Source: Petaurus breviceps papuanus (taxonomy: Eukaryota; Chordata; Mammalia; Diprotodontia; Petauridae). From it: 64,000 bases of DNA. The position numbers and the translations under genes are program-made. Numbering within the stretch: position 1 is the first letter of the stretch; each line of letters opens with the position of its first letter. The notes below the pieces were generated by a model. The model saw nothing but the letters and a program-made list of their open reading frames with translations, made no database searches and was not told where the DNA came from. Shown here one piece after another: positions 9,611 through 20,889 of this stretch. The stretch lies in contig JAMXIF010001253.1 in NCBI GenBank assembly GCA_028583685.1, positions 79,310,219 to 79,374,218 of the forward strand, in the 5' to 3' direction.

Positions 9611-10555
9611 AAGATGAACTCGAATCTCCTTGGTAAATTTTTTTCAAGACATATCTTCTTGGTTCCATATTGCTTTAACACAGAATTAAAATGTTTCAAA
9701 TACAAGGAAATCTGGGATTTACAATAAGGTGGTAAAACAAGCCAGACTTATTGAGGGGATATACTCACAAAGCAAAAAAAGGATGGTCAGGAAGAATGGA
9801 CCAGAGAAGTCTGCTGGGATCCTGGGTGGCATTAGGGTACCTGCTGAGGTCCTGGAGGGAATGGTGTACCCTTACTCCAAACATGTAAAGTCTGGTGGGT
9901 TTTTATCTGGGACTAGGAAGCCCAGACAATGTGAAAATAAGGATCTTGGATCAATACTAGTTTTGATTCATGCAACTGAGATGAAAGGAAGACTTTTGGG
10001 AAATGGAGAACAAATTGATATTCAAACTTCTACTCTAGCAGGAAAAGGGAGTTTTCTGCTGATCTTACTCAGACAGGGTGGCTCAGCTTTCCAGTCAAGG
10101 GTCTTTGATCTTGATGGAGACATCTCTCTGTTACTGGAGAATGAGGTTACTGGGGTCTTTGCACTTATCAAAAGAGTTAATAATTTGCTTGGCATAAACT
10201 ACTGAGTTATCACATATATGACTGGAGTAAAACATTATTAATCCTTTGTAACCAGAAAAAATTCCATTTATAGAATTACACAAGACATTAAACATGTATG
10301 TCATGGGGAGTTGTACAATGCAAAATTTCTGGTAATTTTAACAAAAGCTTAATGTCTTATTTTGTTAGAATTTAATAATAATCCACAAGAAAAAAATAGT
10401 ATCATAATGATTATACTTAATGAACATTTTTATATATAAACTCACAAAGTCTGGGATTATTTAAACATTTTGTCTCTAAATGGAGGAAAAGATCATAAAA
10501 GTGAAATCTCTAATGGCCAGTTTGATACCAGATATCCTCCTTGTTCTCTAAAACA
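9611..10555. other. Unclassified interval holding an unrecognised 158-codon frame
   Basis: Contains an open frame at 9729-10205 on the plus strand (GTG start; first ATG at 9783, leaving about 140 residues). The product is rich in Gly, Leu, Val and has no signal peptide, no obvious membrane segment and no motif I recognise. There is no splice, promoter or poly(A) context to support a gene. A fragment of an old repeat or a chance frame is the most likely reading. The rest of the interval shows nothing. Confidence 0.4.
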
Positions 10556-10723
10556 TTGCTTTTTTATTTTTTAAAAATTCTGTACCCTCACTAAACAATT
10601 TTTAAAAAGAAAGGAAAAAAAACCCTCATAACAAATATGAATTGTCAACAAAACAATTTCCCACAATTCATGTCCAAAAATATGTTTCATTTTTCATTTT
10701 AAGTCTGTCAGGAGGTCGGTTGT
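10556..10723 (-). mobile_element. L1 3' end fragment, part 1 (split by LTR)
   Basis: Antisense L1 3' UTR text ('aaccctcataacaaatatga', 'catgtccaaaaatatg', 'ctgtcaggaggtcgg'). It continues on the other side of the LTR at 11345. Confidence 0.75.
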
Positions 10724-11339
10724 TGTAGCAGCAAGCACCCTAGCATACCCAGTATGGCTACTAACACAAGTTCTTTGATCTGCTTTTCTAAAGGAAAGCA
10801 ACTTAAAAGGGGGTTAACAATCTTACTTTAATCAAACATATATCATTTACCTAGTTTAGGGGAAAAAGTCAGTGCCCTGAACTTAAGAGAAAATACTAAC
10901 AGAAGTTACAAGCAGAAAAAAAATACGGATGGAGAAACATACCAGCAGACAGGGCTTCCAGTTGTCTGACCATTACATCCATACCTAGTTAGTTACCAGA
11001 GAGTAGAGCAACATCTGGGTTTTCAAAGCCGAGGGGCTCAACAGATAACTGGCCACATCACACAACTGTTACCATGAGTGAGCCCCAAAACAAAACCTCA
11101 CATCAGGGTATATATAACCTTTTCCAGGGTCAGAGGACATCACAACCCTTGTGACCCACTGCCCAGTCACAAAGTAGCAAGGTATGGGCATTCCTGAAAA
11201 ATAAGCCTCCCACCATAAGCTCCATGTGACCATATTCAGCCTATTGGGGGGCAGAGTATATTTTCAAATCAGGGAAGGTCCTCAAATTCATTTAAGCCTA
11301 TCAAGGGGCAGGGAAGATTCAAATTCCCTTACCATTACA
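10724..11339 (-). mobile_element. Solo LTR, 616 bp, inserted in L1
   Basis: TGTAGCAG start and CATTACA end (inverted TGTA/TACA termini), flanked by a perfect 5-bp direct repeat GTTGT (10719-10723 and 11340-11344). Likely sense is minus: a TATA-like motif lies near 11107-11117 and an ATTAAA signal near 10832-10837. The insertion splits an L1 3' UTR whose two halves join cleanly when the LTR is removed. No internal retroviral region is seen. It shares its U3-end text ('ggggcagggaaga') with the LTRs at 890-2482 and 54866-55410. Confidence 0.85.
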
Positions 11340-11344
11340 GTTGT

Positions 11345-11705
11345 ATGCTTCATCTTACATCTTCTGTAATACTAATTTGTCATTATATTGATTAGGATTG
11401 CTTTTCTTTATAATGTTGTTTTCATTGCATAAGTTCTGATTCTGCTCACTCCATTCTATAATAGTTCCTAGACTTCTTCACAGTTTCTTCTGAAACTGTT
11501 CATTTCATTACTTCCTATATGGTTCAGCAATATTCCATTACATTCATATACTACAATGTGTTTAGGTATTCCCTGATAGATACCACCTTAGTTTCTAGTT
11601 TTTGGCCACTACAAAAAGAGCTATCAATATTTTTGTACCCTCTAATTCTTTTCTTATTTTGATTTTTTGGGATATATGCCTAGTAGTAATGATTTTGGCT
11701 ACCTC
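11345..11705 (-). mobile_element. L1 3' end fragment, part 2
   Basis: Continues the fragment at 10556: 'gtatgcttcatcttac', 'tctgctcactccattctata', 'cactacaaaaagagctatc', 'tgggatatatgcctagtag'. Antisense order fits a single L1 copy interrupted by the LTR. Confidence 0.75.
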
Positions 11706-13090
11706 CCTAACTTCTAAACAGTAAGTATTGGAGAGTAAATTTCTCAAGCAAACTTCATCCCTCTATACCCATCAAGGCCCCCTAAGATTGCACAAATCAC
11801 TTCCTTGAACACCAGGTTCTCTTCATCTGTCCTACTACTGACCAAGTTATGCTCACCCCCAGTCCGTTTCTACCATTCACTCAGGGAATGATAGTTAATT
11901 CAACAGTATCATTGCTTCTCTAATATGGTGTAACTTGTTTACAACCACTGTATGTAATTCCTTTGTGCTTTAGGTCACTGCAATTTTTATTCTTCTATGA
12001 ATTAAAATGTGACATTACCTGGTTTTCGTGATTGGGAAGGTATTGATGTTTAAAGGAAAAGTAAAGTTTGAATCTTATAAACAGGATAAATTAGGCATAT
12101 TTTAAAATGCTATCTAATTTATCAGAAATGATCTAGACCCCTTCTTCAATTCACCGCCCAGCTCATTGGTCTTCCTACATTATCCTTTCAAGTTGGACTA
12201 ACTCAATTCACTGTCCTTTCTATCAGCATGTCATCGTATCGGTAATAGGCATCATTGACCTTTTTTTTTTTCTTGGATTGTTTGGCCAGTCAAAAATATC
12301 AGCCTTTTGTATATCACGGACCTATTACATTGTGGGACTTAATACAATCAACACAAGGCCTTCAGCAGATAGAAATATTCAAGGGATTTCTCCCTCCATG
12401 GGTAATCCCTCTTCAATTTAAACTTACCATACGACATTCTTCATGACAATAGCAAAATGTTCAACCATGTCTCCTTGCTTTATGCATTTCTTAGTATTTA
12501 TTTACCTAAAAATAAAAGAAAAATGACTTAAAAGAGTAGTTTTTTTTCTGTCCGAAATACTTTAAAGAATACGGCATAGCAAATCTGAAGAATGGAATAA
12601 AAAATATTTCCCAAGAAGTTATCTTAAGATTCAATACTCTCTAAGGAGACATATACATCAGAATAATAACAACGAAATATATCTGATTCTCAGGCAAAGA
12701 AAAAGAAATGTAACTGAATGAGAAGAAGAAACATTTAACTACCCTAACAAAGAAAGTTTTAATGAAAAGTATTTACAGTTCCGATTCAGTAGTCCAAAGA
12801 ATAAAATTATGATATAGCCAAATGAGAAGGTATGGAGGGTTTATGATTTGTATTGGTATAGAGGAGCTCTACTGATGAGACTACTGATTCATCCAAGTGT
12901 ATCTGAAGCCCAATTAGAATGTCACTTTTGAGGTTTCATATCCAATTTACCAGAACTTCTCCAAAGGGTTTCAATGCTAGTGTCAATTTCTAAAAGTGAA
13001 CACCAATAAGCTCCTGAAATAAAGAAGGATGTTGCTTCAAAGAAAAATAGTTTTCGTGTCTTTGATTTCTAGTACCTGCTATTGTCTAGA
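11706..13090. other. Unclassified interval
   Basis: About 1.4 kb without a repeat family that I can name. The stretch 12255-12446 has a 63-codon frame beginning in a T-run; it looks like a chance frame. No exon signal. Confidence 0.45.
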
Positions 13091-13112
13091 TTCATTAAGA
13101 ATTATAAATAGC

Positions 13113-13274
13113 GGTGTGGCTAGGTTGCCCAGTGAATAGAACACTTGCCCTGGAGTCAGTAGGACCTGAGTTCAAATCCAGCCTCAGACACTTTGACACA
13201 CTTACTAGCTGTGTGACTTTGGGCAAGTCACTTAACCCTAATTGCCCTCCAAAAAGCAAAAAAAAAAAAAAAAA
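13113..13274 (+). mobile_element. tRNA-derived SINE (WSINE1-like) with 15-bp target duplication
   Basis: Complete head to tail: tRNA-like promoter region with B-box 'gagttcaaatccagcctc', 'aagtcacttaaccctaattg', then a poly(A) tail of 17 bases. Flanked by perfect repeats 'agaattataaatagc' at 13098-13112 and 13275-13289. A-tail plus long duplication indicates L1-type target-primed insertion, relatively recent. Confidence 0.93.
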
Positions 13275-13420
13275 AGAATTATAAATAGCATTACTTTCTT
13301 GTGAATATGGCACTGAAGCATCATGTGGCTTCAGTTTCCTCTTGTATACAATAAGGTATTAAATGATACAATAAATATACTAGTGTCCAGTACTTTAAAG
13401 GTTGCAATGTTCTTTATATA

Positions 13421-13655
13421 TGTGATGTGCTTTGGCATACAACCTTTTTGAGATAAGAATTACAAGTATTATCTGCATTTTTCCATATGAGGAAACAGAT
13501 TGTAAGAAAGGCTAGGTGACTTGCCCATTCCATTGTCACAGAACTAGGAAGTGATATAGGTCACATTTGAATGAAAGTGATATAGGTCACATCAAGTCTC
13601 CCTTGATTACAAATCCTGGATTCTTTTTACTGTGTCATGCTTCCTTACAGATGAT
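13421..13655 (-). mobile_element. MIR-type SINE, antisense, with internal tandem repeat
   Basis: Antisense MIR order: 'tatgaggaaacagattg', 'ctaggtgacttgcccatt', 'tgtcacagaactaggaag'. A 27-bp stretch starting 'gtgatataggtcaca' occurs twice in tandem (13551 and 13578), a local duplication within the SINE. Confidence 0.65.
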
Positions 13656-15420
13656 ATCTAAGTACCCTTTCATCTCTAAAATTCTGTGTTTCTTGATGTT
13701 TGATGTTTAACCTAAAATATATTTAGAGGTAGTTTTTTTCTAATCTTATTTCTGACTTTTCTGAAGAAATTAACAAGATCTTTATACTACCTCATATATG
13801 TAAGTGATTTAGTCAACATCCAGATATCTCTTCTTTATGATAATTCTGTTAACCTTTCTGTGGTAAGTCCCATTTTCCAAATCTGTAATCTTTTTTGTTG
13901 TTCTTTGAATTCTCGCCAGTAAATCCTTTTCCCCTCAAAAATATGTTGTCTTAAAATAGATGCAATATTTCATCAAGTTTCAGACCTCTGCTTCCTTCCT
14001 TTTTAATGGCACTCTTTTTACTTTTCAGTGCAAAATTGCATTTTAAAAAATCATAATATATCGAGATATGTATTTTATGGTCTTTTCTATTCCCTAGTAT
14101 CTTTCAGTTCAAGCTAATCTAATTAGTCATACTTTTATGTGTCTTTGCAGTTTGGATTTTGTGTCTTTGTGTGAAGGGGTGTATGTAGACATGATAAAAA
14201 GGTAAAAGTAAAGAAATTTATGTCAACTTTATTAAAATGACACTGTGCTAATACATGTTAGTGTTCTTAAAAAATAATTCTTAAATTAGAAGGATTTATC
14301 CCACTTTAAATATATTCTTCTAATAAGCAGGAACCAAACACCACACAAAGTTACTCTAATTTCAATGTAGCTAGCAAAACTTTAGCTTATGAGCCCCCAC
14401 CTGTATATTACTTTTTGCTACACAACCAGGTAAGAAATAGGAAGAATACAAATACAAGAACAACAAAATAGTAAAAAAAATAGAAATTGTATTTTTCCCA
14501 TTAACTTGAGGTATGCTTTCTCACAAATACACCATTGGTGGAAAGATTGGAAATACCTGGCCATATATAGGAAGGAAAACACATGTAGGAAATTTTTGTG
14601 GCTCAGGCACATGAATGGAAAATCGGATAGGCAAAAGTATATTAAGCCTCTATATGGAAAGGGGCAAAGCCACCAGAGTCTTCACAGTGCTCTCTTATTT
14701 TCTGGATGGTAGTCTCTGTTGGATATTAGTCCATTAGTTTCAGGGTTGCTGCTAGACAGTAAGCTGAGGAGCTTATAATGGATTTTAAATACTTGTCTTC
14801 TAAGGAAACATGGTTATAGAATTTCTTCTCTCCCCCCTCTCCCCTCCCCCCATCTGAGGATACCTCTCTAAGAGAAATAGTGGGCTTTGCTGTCTTTTAT
14901 CTTAAGGCCTCAGAGGTGTTGGTAAGTTTCAGCTGTCTTAGGGCAAAATGTCATTCATGCAACTAGTATCACCAGGGAAAACCCCTCAGTAGCTCTTCTC
15001 TCTTTAAGAGGAAAGGGAGATTTGCCATTTCCCAAGGTTTTAGCTGTGGGCATTTTCCCTGTCTCCACAAGAGAGTTTGTATCTCGAGAGTAAACACAGA
15101 ATAGCCAGCAAGTTACACAGAACTGACAGCCGTTTAATCTGTCTTTGAATTTATTTCCTTCTGCTAGGAAGAGCTACCATTTCTCAAGTCTCCATTTGAT
15201 TTAGTCTTAGAAAGTCTTTGTAATTCCAACATAATTCCGAAAGGGATACTGTGTCCTTAAACTCATTTATGGAGGAGGGGTTTCATCAAAGAAACCTTGT
15301 AGGTCCTTGTGTTCTTTGCAACCCTCCAAGATCTTTCATCTTCAGTGGAATTAAAGGAAAGGAAGAAAGGCAAAAACAAAACTCCCAGGTGTACTCAAAA
15401 TAAGACAACGCACTCTTCCT
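13656..15420. other. Unclassified interval
   Basis: About 1.8 kb. 14820-15340 is pyrimidine-rich in places (14829-14855) and could be an old LTR or internal retroviral remnant, but I cannot support a family. No exon signal seen. Confidence 0.4.
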
Positions 15421-15665
15421 TGAGGTGACACCATGTAGTGGCTAGAGTGCTGTTTCTGGGGTTAGGAAGTCCTGAGTTCAAATCCAACTTTAGATACTTG
15501 CTAGCCATGTTTCCTTGGGAAAGGTACTTAACCTCTTTGCCTCAGTTTCCTCAATTGAAGTATAGGGATAGTAATAACACCTACCTCACAGAATTGCTGT
15601 GAGGTTCAGATGAGATCATGTGTGCAAAATACTTGGCACACAGTAGGTGCTCTTTCTGTATGCTT
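15421..15665 (+). mobile_element. MIR-type CORE-SINE, nearly full length
   Basis: Head 'gtagtggctagagtgctg', B-box 'gagttcaaatccaacttt', 'cctcagtttcctcaattg', the CORE 'acctcacagaattgctgtga' and the 3' 'cttggcacacagtaggtgct'. All parts in order. Confidence 0.85.
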
Positions 15666-15694
15666 GAAATTGAGGGTGAAAGTAGATACCGTTG

Positions 15695-15830
15695 CTTAAA
15701 TTGAGAATACATTGAGAGCAGGAATTGTTTTTGCCTTTATATCCCCAGCATTTAAACACAGTATAGAAAACTCAGAAAATGTTCAATAAATGCTTGTTGA
15801 CTTGACTTAATTTGAATGATTGAATGCTTC
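15695..15830 (+). mobile_element. L2 LINE 3' end
   Basis: 'gcctttatatccccagcatt' followed by 'caataaatgcttgttgactt', the classic L2 3' terminus. Confidence 0.75.
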
Positions 15831-16275
15831 AGTATTTATCTTGACATTCTGATTTAAGACTGGTGAGAAAACAATGACGGAATAGTCCCACCCCCTTTTG
15901 ATGATGTCTTCTTTAATGTCAAAGCTAAGCAGCTTGAGTACTTGGAGCTGTCAGGTTAGCCTCCTGGAAGTTAGTTTCCTGAAGCAGTGAAATGTCATAT
16001 GCTATCAGTGTTTATAGGTTTACACATGATAAATTCTAGTTGTATAGAAAGATTTAACAAATATTATTTGATGAGGAAAAAAACACTAGTCACTAATAGT
16101 TTAGGTTATCTACAATGTTGAAAGACTTAGAATAAAGACATGAATATCCTACAATGATAGGTGCTTAATAAATGTTTATTGATTATCATTTGTGTGGAAA
16201 CTAATGGGTTTTCTATTTGTCAGTAAGAATGTGAAGTGGCAATAACTCATATCTGTTCTAGATATAACCCTAGTT

Positions 16276-16446
16276 GTGTGTGTGTTATTTTTTTTTTAAT
16301 AAGCAATAGGGGTTAAGTAACTTGCTCAAGGTTACATGGCCAGTTATTTATGGGTGTGGTGCTAAGTATCTGAGCCCGGATTCGATCCTCAGGTCATCCT
16401 GACACTGGGGCTGGTGCTCTTACTCACTGAGCCACCTGGCTGCCCC
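16276..16446 (-). mobile_element. tRNA-derived SINE (second subfamily), minus strand
   Basis: T-run, 'aggggttaagtaacttgctc', 'gggtgtggtgctaagtatct', 'gagcccggattcga', head 'gagccacctggctgcccc'. Flanked by 'tataaccctagtt' (16263-16275) and 'tataaccccagtt' (16447-16459), one mismatch. A short (GT)n sits between the duplication and the T-run. Confidence 0.88.
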
Positions 16447-16789
16447 TATAACCCCAGTTTTATAGATTTCAATTTAGTGTACACTTCAGTGGTCATCTGG
16501 GTGAAATCTTATTTTAACAGTGAGGAGAGTAGGGCCTAGAGAAGTTGTGATTGCTAAAACTCATTCAGTTAACAAGTAGATACTCTATAATTTCAAACAC
16601 ACACAGAGCTGTACAGGTTTCTATCACATTCCACTCTGTCTTCCCATTTTCAAAAAAAGTTCTCTATAATACAGAGCAGATTTCTTCAAGAATCAGGTAT
16701 GCTCAGAAGCTTTCACATAAACAGAAATCCATAAAAATCTGAACAAAAAAGTTAATTTAAAAGAGATGATACAGAAAATAATAATAGAT

Positions 16790-16950
16790 TTTGAGTTCAA
16801 AAGGACAGTAGTTCATGTAGTTCAATATGCTCATTTTAGTAAAGACATTAAAGCCCAGAAAGGAGAAATAAAACATCCAAAGTCACACAATTAGTAAGTA
16901 TAAGACCCCAAAATCGAATCTAGGTCCTCTAATCTATAAGATGTTTATAG
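16790..16950 (-). mobile_element. MIR-type SINE, antisense
   Basis: 'acattaaagcccagaaagga', 'caaagtcacacaattagtaa', 'gaatctaggtcctctaatct' in antisense MIR order; diverged. Confidence 0.7.
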
Positions 16951-16959
16951 GTCAATAAA

Positions 16960-17189
16960 TGGCCCCACAGATAAGAGTAGCTGGGCCTGGAGTCAGGAAG
17001 ATAGGAGTTCAAATATGCCTTCAGAAACGACTAGCTTTATAACCATAGGTAAGTCACTTAACCTCTTCCTTAGTTTCCTTAACTGTAAAATGAGTATAAT
17101 AATAAAACTTACCTCATAATATTGTTATCTATGTCAAATGGGTTATTTGTAAAGCACTTAGACTTAGCACAATGCCTGGCACAGTCACT
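16960..17189 (+). mobile_element. MIR-type CORE-SINE
   Basis: 'gggcctggagtcaggaagat', 'aagtcacttaacctcttcct', 'ttaactgtaaaatgagtata', 'acctcataatattgttatct', 'cacaatgcctggcacagtca'. A younger SINE has entered its 3' end at 17205. Confidence 0.85.
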
Positions 17190-17204
17190 AAATACATGCT
17201 AGTT

Positions 17205-17367
17205 GGGGTGGCTATGTGGCAGAGCGAATAGAGCCCTGGCCTTGGAGTCAGGAGGACCAGAGTTCAAATGTGACCTCAGACACTTAACACAAAACTAGCC
17301 CTGTGACCTTGGGCAAGTCACTTAACCCCAATTGCCCTACCTTCCCCCCTCCAAAAAGCAAATAAAT
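17205..17367 (+). mobile_element. tRNA-derived SINE (WSINE1-like) with 15-bp target duplication
   Basis: Starts 'ggggtggctatgtggcagag', B-box 'gagttcaaatgtgacctc', 'aagtcacttaaccccaattg', A-rich tail. Perfect repeats 'aaatacatgctagtt' at 17190-17204 and 17368-17382. It sits in the 3' end of the MIR at 16960. Confidence 0.93.
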
Positions 17368-17509
17368 AAATACATGCTAGTTTTAGCCATTATTATTATT
17401 ATTGTTGTTACTATAAATCCAAAGCTCTTTCTAGTATGCCACGTTTAAACTGCCTTGTGATGATTGTGTTCTTTCTTATAAGCCAACCCTCACTACAGTG
17501 AAGCTCTAG

Positions 17510-17680
17510 GCACACAGGATACAGAGTTAGAAGGCACATTGAACATCTTGTTTAGTCCTCTCATTTTCATGATGATTTGGCAAAATTTCTTCACTCTGAT
17601 AGTAAAAGAAATACGCAGAATTTGAACTCAGGTTCCCTGGCAATAAATTGAGTACTTTTGCCACTAAATCATGGTCAGTT
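17510..17680 (-). mobile_element. MIR-type SINE, antisense, diverged
   Basis: 'cagagttagaaggcacattg', 'gaatttgaactcaggttccc', 'ttgccactaaatcatgg' in antisense order. Confidence 0.6.
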
Positions 17681-18160
17681 GTGGAGGAATTCAGAGGGAA
17701 ATCTTACACTGAATATACCTTCATACATATTTCAGTTTGGTTATCATTCAGCTATGAAAACTTAATGTGGCATTTTTATTCACCAAACAAATTACAGTTA
17801 GTAAGGCTCAAAAAAAAATTATAAAACTGAGTTAAGAGGTGACATTTAAGGAAGATAGGAAAAAAAAAACCTCCTCTCCCCAATTCAGAATACATATATT
17901 AACCATTAACATTCTAGACTTGGGACCTCAAAGCTTTTCTTGCTCCTTGCAGCCTTTCCATTCTTGTTATGCAGCTCTTTGTTGTTTTTTGTAATAACTA
18001 GTTCATATGGGTTAATAAACAAATGACTGATTTTTGTGAAAGAAAATAAAATTTAAAACAGTAATAGTTCAAGGAGTTCAGTAACATAAAATTAATGCAA
18101 ATTTCCAGTCATTGCTTTCAAGATAGGTTGATGAATTCTATTTCACTCTCTTTCATCACA
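17681..18160. other. Unclassified AT-rich interval
   Basis: Nothing recognised beyond A-runs. Confidence 0.5.
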
Positions 18161-18163
18161 GAA

Positions 18164-18189
18164 AGAGATAGATAGAGAGATAGATAGGT

Positions 18190-18232
<43 letters not shown>

Positions 18233-18233
18233 T
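18164..18233. repeat. (GATA)/(GA)n microsatellite
   Basis: GATA units grading into a pure GA tract. Confidence 0.95.
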
Positions 18234-18639
18234 AATCTGTCTTCCCTTTTGTCACAACATTTTCCCATTGTTCTTCCTCTCTCTGCTTCTTTTGTCCAGC
18301 TTCTCCAAACCCTTGTCAAATCATTGGATGACTGAAAAGAAGTGGGTGAAGTTTCTATAAAGGAAACTTTGACTTAGATGAAATGAGTTCTTTAAAGTAT
18401 TTTTAATGAGAAAACATTAGTGAAGTACCATCACCTAGTTGTCTAAGGATCGCCACAGTTTCAAGTGCATAAAATAAAAGGCAAAATAATTTGATATGAA
18501 TATTGATTAGTCAGCTGTTAATTATTGCCTTCCTGAGAGAAAAAAATGATTTATCTAATTCATTCACAGAGTTATTTCATATGCCTTTATTGGCTGGAGA
18601 AAAATCAATCTAAGAAGCATATATAGCAAAAAAACAAAT

Positions 18640-18710
18640 ATCAGTCTATATAATATATGTGTGTACATGCAAATGTGTTTGTACATATATATGCATATAC
18701 ATTTATAATT
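18640..18710. repeat. TATG-rich simple sequence
   Basis: Alternating 'tatatatgtgtgtacatg'-type low-complexity DNA. Confidence 0.7.
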
Positions 18711-19640
18711 TGTGAGAGTACTGTGAGGATAAAATTTTTTCCACTTACAATAAGACTGAGGTAGAGCTCTGACCCAATGACACTTTATTAAGGGGTCCAT
18801 GGACCCCTTTAATGAAGGGGACCTCAGGTCTTCCTCACAATCTGAGATATCCCCTCTTGTAGGGTGAGATATCTAAATATTCAAGAATAGGTATACCAAA
18901 TATAGAATAATTTCATTGGTTGACATGTGATGTATAGTTTAAAATCTCTATCAGCAGAGTCACAGGTTGGGCAAAGCAGGAAATGTCTCTGCTGACTAGA
19001 TAATCACAAGATGGACTTCTTAGGTTAGGGAGGAGCTATACATATGCTTCAAGAAGGTATTGAGGGCTTCCCATACCATGCCACTACCCAAGCTTGGTTT
19101 GGTCATGGCATTTGAACAAAACAGGATAGATCTTTGTCAGTATTTTTATGGTTGTACAAGTAAGCTTCACAGTTGGTAAATAAGTAATGAACATTGCGTT
19201 AGAGTTTGAGACCTGTTATAGGGCCCTTCTATTAGAATCTATATTCCTGTGTGACTTATACAAAGTATGATTAGTACATTGCCAGTTCTTACACAAATAT
19301 GCAAAAGAGATATGAAAAATACAGAATCTTTTTGGTTGATAGACCTTTCTTTTGAGGGCTAAAAATGACATTTTAGTAGCAGTGTCACAGATTGGGAGGA
19401 GCATGGGACATCTCCACTAAGTGGTCATAAGATGGTCAGTCACTTGCTCATGTTGGACAAAAGAGAATGGTCTGGAGGCACAAAAATAAAATTGCGGGAC
19501 TTTCCATGCAGTTGAGTCACCTCCACCTCATTGGTCTTGTTCACTGTGACAAGGAAAAGCAAGGGTATAGGTCCTCTACTTAAATTGCTTAAGCAAGTGA
19601 ACTTAGAATCTGCAGCTCACAGCTGTAGGGCCAAATATAC
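18711..19640 (-). mobile_element. Possible LTR-type segment (uncertain)
   Basis: The plus strand begins 'tgtgagagtactgtgag'. In minus-strand sense an AATAAA (about 18784-18789) is followed by a short stretch ending in CA, which is how LTR 3' ends look. No convincing target duplication was found and the other border is unclear. The segment carries two diverged copies of a 60-base block (18951-19013 and 19376-19436) and a perfect 20-bp palindrome at 18790-18809. It could equally be an unlisted non-coding element. Confidence 0.35.
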
Positions 19641-19663
19641 AGAATTTATGATCACTGCCCCTA

Positions 19664-19840
19664 GGAGGCTAGGTAGCACAGTGAATAGAACACGGGCCCT
19701 AGAGTCAAGAGGACCTGAGTTCAAATCCAGCCTCAGACACTTAACACTACTAGCCGTGTGACCTTGGGCAAGTCACTTAACCCCAATTGCCCTGCTTTCT
19801 CCCCTTCCAAAAAAAACTTTAAAAAAATCTGGGCAATATA
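19664..19840 (+). mobile_element. tRNA-derived SINE (WSINE1-like) with target duplication
   Basis: 'ggaggctaggtagcacagtg', 'gagttcaaatccagcctc', 'aagtcacttaaccccaattg', then an A-rich tail. 'atcactgccccta' is repeated at 19651-19663 and 19841-19853. Confidence 0.92.
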
Positions 19841-20059
19841 ATCACTGCCCCTATAGAATCATATCAAATTGAGATACTGATTATAATAGAGTAGGAGTCC
19901 TCAATGAATCAACTTTCTCAGTACTAAAGTGAAAAATGCATTATCAAAATTAATTTCAGGATAAAATCTAAGACCAAGATCCTAAATGCTATTTTTTCCC
20001 TAATGTAACAATATATTGAGGTTAATGATTTTGTGAGATTGTTCACATTAAATACAGTA

Positions 20060-20215
20060 ATTATAATACTTTAATATCATCATCATCAAATATTTAGAGT
20101 TTAAAAACCTGAGAGATCCTTTAGCCCAAGCCCTTCATTTTACAGAAGAAACTAGTGTCACATAGGTACATAAAGACACATAGGTAGTTAAGTTATAGAG
20201 CTACACTAGCTACTC
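20060..20215 (-). mobile_element. MIR-type SINE, antisense, diverged
   Basis: 'cttcattttacagaagaaac' and 'acacataggtagttaagtta' fit antisense MIR. Confidence 0.55.
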
Positions 20216-20595
20216 CTTTCCCCATTTTGACCCTTTGGTAAAACAGCTCAACTCTATCTTTGACCCCCTTGACATGTTACCCATTATGCCTTGGCAAGCA
20301 TTAATCTGTATCATTCCCACTGTCTGCTTTCTTCACTCCTACACATATGCTGCTGAACCAAAGATGCAAAAATTGTGCAATTGTCTTGACTAGATCGACT
20401 CCAAATTGATGTTATGCAACCTCAATTATGTCCTCATGCTTGCTAGAAAATTTTTCAACACCTCCCTTATCAACTCACTATTACAATCTTCACAGCAGAT
20501 CTTCCAAACCTTTTCATCCTTCCTTAAATCTCTCGTGGGTCCCAGCTTCCCACTCTTTTTAGACAAGAACCATACATCACTTTTTTTCAAAAGTC
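20216..20595 (+). mobile_element. L2 LINE ORF2 fragment, part 1
   Basis: 'gaccctttggtaaaacagct' and following text fit the marsupial L2 ORF2 region between endonuclease and reverse transcriptase. Part of one copy continued at 20890 after an L1 insertion. Broken frames. Confidence 0.55.
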
Positions 20596-20637
20596 AGTAA
20601 GTATTCATTAAACACCAAATATTATATACATATGTGT

Positions 20638-20885
20638 ATATTATTTTCCCCAATAAATATTCAAACATTTTTAAACTTTTTTTTTAAAGTTTTGAGTTCC
20701 AAATTCTATCCCTCTATCCCCTCTCCTTCCCCTGAGATGTTAGGCAATCAGATATAGTTTATACATGTGCAATCATGTAAAACATTTACATATTGGTCAT
20801 TTTGTACAAGAAGACTCGAATGAGAAAAAAAATGAAAGGAAGTGAAAAACAGCATGCTTCAGTCCATGCTTAACATATTTTGCAG
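20638..20885 (-). mobile_element. L1 3' UTR fragment inside L2
   Basis: 'aaagttttgagttccaaatt', 'caatcagatatagtttatac', 'tgtgcaatcatgtaaaacat', 'cagcatgcttcagtcc' are antisense L1 3' UTR. It interrupts the L2 and is therefore younger. Confidence 0.75.
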
Positions 20886-20889
20886 AAAA

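Noticed and set aside
13113-13274. CRISPR-like dispersed repeat (same 150-base unit many times)
   Set aside because: Units are spaced by kilobases, on both strands, with A-tails and target duplications: SINEs.
14820-15340. Old LTR or internal retroviral piece
   Set aside because: Pyrimidine-rich stretch only; no TG/CA ends, duplication or family text.
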